A DNA stretch of 16,613 nucleotides, taken from contig JACRDZ010000093.1 of the NCBI GenBank assembly GCA_016212735.1, positions 1-16,613 on the forward strand, written 5' to 3'. Made by a program: the position numbers and the translations under genes. The DNA comes from Candidatus Firestoneibacteriota bacterium (GTDB lineage: Bacteria > JACRDZ01). Positions 14,449-16,613 of the stretch are shown here, piece by piece. Numbering within the stretch: the first letter of the stretch is position 1; each line of letters begins with the position of its first letter. Under the pieces are notes generated by a model. That model was not told where the DNA came from and made no database searches. It was given only the letters and a program-made list of their open reading frames with translations.

Positions 14449-14535
14449 TTATTTCTTGTTTGATTTCTCTTTAGTTGTTTTTTTCTTTGCAGCAGGTTTT
14501 TTAGTTTCTTTTTTTACGGGTTTTTTTGTAGCCAT
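14449..14535 (-). CDS. 28-residue lysine-rich basic peptide
   Basis: A short gene read from ATG at 14535 to TAA at 14449. The product begins MATKKPVKKETKKPAAKKKT and has 14 lysines in 28 residues, the rest mainly Thr, Ala, Pro and Glu. KKPAAKKKT resembles the tails of bacterial histone H1-like proteins and other small nucleic-acid-binding peptides. GGAG (rc of 14542-14545) lies six bases before the ATG, and the peptide has both an uninterrupted frame and a stop before the terminator. It lies 67 bases after atpD and before the terminator at 14371, so it is probably the last gene of the V-ATPase transcript. Nucleic-acid binding is inferred from composition alone. I do not recognise a named family. 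Confidence 0.72.
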   Translation of the reverse strand: MATKKPVKKETKKPAAKKKTTKEKSNKK

Positions 14536-14602
14536 TTTTTTCTCCTTTCTTCTTATTTTATGTCTTTTACTTTAGTATCGGCATTTATTTATTTAACTTT
14601 AA

Positions 14603-15223
14603 TTAATGTTTTCGCACAATTTCTTTTATTTTCATAAGACGAAGCTGATTGCCAAGTTCCGCTTCATTCAAACGCATGTCAATATATTTTATTGTTTCTT
14701 CTAATTCCGGAATTAAAATATATTCCAATGCATTAACTCTTCTGCGTGTACGTTCAATTTCCTCTGAAAGAAGTTCAGCTTTTTTTTCAATTTCAGCCAG
14801 TTTTAAAAGTTGGGGAAATAATTTAAGATATTTATTTAATGCCTGATCCAATAAAGTTGAAGTGTGTGAAAATCCGTATGAATATATGTCACCTTCTAAT
14901 TTGAAATCCAGTTTTGGTGTATCTACATTTAATACTTTTACTGAAGAAAATGTTGCTTCTATATTAACATTTGTGAGCATTAAAGCTTCCTCTAATATTT
15001 CTCTTGATAAAAATAACTTTGCAAAAATAAAATCTTTATACGCATCTTCCATCTCTATTTCAACATTTGTTCGTAGTATTTTAACTTCGTCAAGTATTTC
15101 AAGAAATCTGCGCATTAGTTCATCCTGTTTATCTTTAAGAAGTTTATGACCGCGTCTTGCTACTAAAAGCTTCCTTTTTAAATTCATTATTTCCATTCTA
15201 GTAGGATTAACTTCAAGCTTCAT
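14603..15223 (-). CDS. atpD: V/A-type ATPase subunit D (central stalk)
   Basis: A 206-residue coiled-coil subunit of the central rotor shaft that connects the A3B3 head to the membrane ring in V/A-type ATPases. It opens with LEVNPTRMEIMNLKRKLLVA and continues GHKLLKDKQDELMRRF, the signature start of the family; the C-terminal helix has ERTRRRVNALEYILIPELEE, also diagnostic. Length is normal. GGAG precedes the ATG by about ten bases. It follows subunit B by 35 bases, the usual A-B-D order in bacterial V/A-type operons. Confidence 0.96.
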   Translation of the reverse strand: MKLEVNPTRMEIMNLKRKLLVARRGHKLLKDKQDELMRRFLEILDEVKILRTNVEIEMEDAYKDFIFAKLFLSREILEEALMLTNVNIEATFSSVKVLNVDTPKLDFKLEGDIYSYGFSHTSTLLDQALNKYLKLFPQLLKLAEIEKKAELLSEEIERTRRRVNALEYILIPELEETIKYIDMRLNEAELGNQLRLMKIKEIVRKH

Positions 15224-15258
15224 AATTTTTTCACTCCATCAAATTTATCTTTTTACCT

Positions 15259-16613
15259 TCAAACATCTATCCCTGTTTTTTCTGATTTATCTTTTTTAAT
15301 CATATATTTTTCTATTTGATAAGATTTAACTCTCTTAAGTTCTACATGCGGGAATATTTTTAAAAGCTCCCATCCGATATTAAGAGTCTCCTCAATAGAA
15401 CGATCCTCGTGATCTTCCTGAGCAACAAATTTCTGTTCAAAATCGTCTGCAAAACGTGAATATAATTTATCTGTTTCGGAGAGCGCAGCTTCTCCAAGAA
15501 TAATTGCCAATTCTTTAGCTTCTTTCCCTCGTGCATATGCTGCAAAAAGCTGGTTTGAAACATCTGCATGATCTTCACGTGTTTTCCCTTTACCAACACC
15601 TTTCTGTTTTAATCTAGAAAGAGAAGGAAGAACATCAATTGGAGGAAAAATATTTTTTCTGTGCAGACTTCGCGAAAGAATTATCTGCCCTTCAGTAATA
15701 TAACCTGTAAGATCTGGCACAGGATGAGTTTTATCATCTTCAGGCATAGTAAGAATTGGTATCTGTGTAATAGACCCAGCTTTATCTTTAATTCTTCCTG
15801 CTCTTTCGTAAATAGTTGCAAGATCAGTATAGAGATATCCAGGGTAACCGCGTCTGCCAGGGACTTCCTTACGTGCGGCAGATATTTCTCTCAACGCTTC
15901 ACAATAATTAGTCATGTCTGTAAGAATAACCAATACATGCATATCTTTCTCAAAAGCTAGATATTCAGCTGTTGTGAGCACAACTCTTGGAGTTGCTATT
16001 CTTTCTATAACCGGGTCATTTGCCAGATTAATATAAAGAACTGCACGTTCAATTGCTCCTGTTTTCTTGAAATCAGATATAAAAGATTCTGCTTCTTCAA
16101 AAGTTAGTCCCATAGCTCCGAAAACAACAGCAAATTTTTCATCTTTACCGCGAACTTTAGCCTGACGCGCAATTTGAGCTGCTATCCTTGCATGAGGAAG
16201 TCCAGAACCGGAAAATACAGGCAGTTTCTGACCGCGTACGAGTGTGTTCATTCCATCAATTGACGAAATACCTGTTTCAATAAATTCATTTGGGAAATTA
16301 CGTGCATAAGGATTTAGTGGATTACCGTTAATATCCATTTTTAATTCCGGAAGAATTTGAGGACCGCCATCCCGCGGATTTCCAAGTCCGTCAAAAGTTC
16401 TTCCAAGCATATCTTCGGATAATCCTATTTCTATTCCATGCCCGGAGAAGCGCACACGACTGCCCCTAAGATTTATGCCGCTTGTTCCTTCAAAAATCTG
16501 CAATAAAGCTTTATCTCTATAAATTTCCAGGACACGACCGCGCCGTATCTCGTTATTTGCAAGTTCTATTTCCGCGAGCTCTCCATATGCTATTCCAGAA
16601 ACCTTCTCTACTA
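15259..16613 (-). CDS. atpB: V/A-type ATPase subunit B, N-terminus cut by the window edge
   Basis: The 450 C-terminal residues of the regulatory, non-catalytic B subunit of the A3B3 head. The frame stays open to 16613, well past an internal TTG at 16503: the extra part ([17 protein letters not shown], then [15 protein letters not shown]) is clear B-subunit sequence, so the real start lies outside. Diagnostic stretches are [54 protein letters not shown] and [28 protein letters not shown] lies where catalytic subunits have the P-loop lysine, as expected for B. The C-terminal part after [21 protein letters not shown] is normal. Subunit A, E, C, F, I and K genes would be expected upstream, beyond the window. 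Whether the enzyme pumps H+ or Na+ cannot be read from this subunit. Confidence 0.97.
   Translation of the reverse strand, partial: VEKVSGIAYGELAEIELANNEIRRGRVLEIYRDKALLQIFEGTSGINLRGSRVRFSGHGIEIGLSEDMLGRTFDGLGNPRDGGPQILPELKMDINGNPLNPYARNFPNEFIETGISSIDGMNTLVRGQKLPVFSGSGLPHARIAAQIARQAKVRGKDEKFAVVFGAMGLTFEEAESFISDFKKTGAIERAVLYINLANDPVIERIATPRVVLTTAEYLAFEKDMHVLVILTDMTNYCEALREISAARKEVPGRRGYPGYLYTDLATIYERAGRIKDKAGSITQIPILTMPEDDKTHPVPDLTGYITEGQIILSRSLHRKNIFPPIDVLPSLSRLKQKGVGKGKTREDHADVSNQLFAAYARGKEAKELAIILGEAALSETDKLYSRFADDFEQKFVAQEDHEDRSIEETLNIGWELLKIFPHVELKRVKSYQIEKYMIKKDKSEKTGIDV

Noticed and set aside
15360..15960. Alternative reading frames overlapping the V-ATPase B gene on both strands
   Set aside because: The B-subunit frame is conserved throughout; the others have no recognisable features or ribosome sites.

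Overview
The window is AT-rich bacterial chromosome with short intergenic gaps and clear Shine-Dalgarno sites. The likely host is Gram-negative: there is a WaaE/KdtX-type lipopolysaccharide-core glycosyltransferase, a flippase, a lipobox protein with a YbgF-like TPR region, and an exported four-haem cytochrome c. It also carries a V/A-type rather than F-type ATPase, a Cam-type gamma carbonic anhydrase and an ECF transporter with fused ATPases. This mix suggests an anaerobic or uncultivated lineage, but I cannot name a phylum from the sequence. No insertion sequence, phage gene, CRISPR array or rRNA was seen.

Layout. Minus strand, 1-3013: a TPR lipoprotein, then a tRNA-Val(CAC), a glycosyltransferase and the start of a flippase (cut by the window edge). 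Plus strand, 3308-5642: a tight cluster of a membrane-anchored gamma carbonic anhydrase, a YcgR-like PilZ protein and trpC. Plus strand, 5701-11451: a JAMM/M67 peptidase, a LivJ/K-like binding protein, an ECF S component, a fused double ECF ATPase, EcfT and a TIM-barrel isomerase/epimerase-like protein. Minus strand, 11467-16613: in transcription order, V-type ATPase subunits B (cut by the edge) and D, a 28-residue lysine-rich peptide, a strong terminator, the tetrahaem cytochrome on its own consensus promoter, a hairpin terminator, a degenerate AAA+ protein, and pgk on its own promoter.

How the genes fit together. The ECF block looks like a complete uptake module (S, A-A fusion, T) preceded by a periplasmic binding protein of the kind normally used by Liv ABC importers, and followed by a TIM-barrel enzyme that may act on the imported compound. 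The V-ATPase and cytochrome relate to energy conservation, and Pgk to glycolysis.

The least expected items are the AAA+ protein, which has lost the Walker A lysine and has an altered Walker B; the tiny Lys/Ala/Pro-rich gene between atpD and the terminator; the Liv-type binding protein beside an ECF transporter; and the non-equivalent ABC signatures in the fused ATPase. None of these proves a new system, but the AAA+ pseudo-ATPase is the best candidate for something undescribed.
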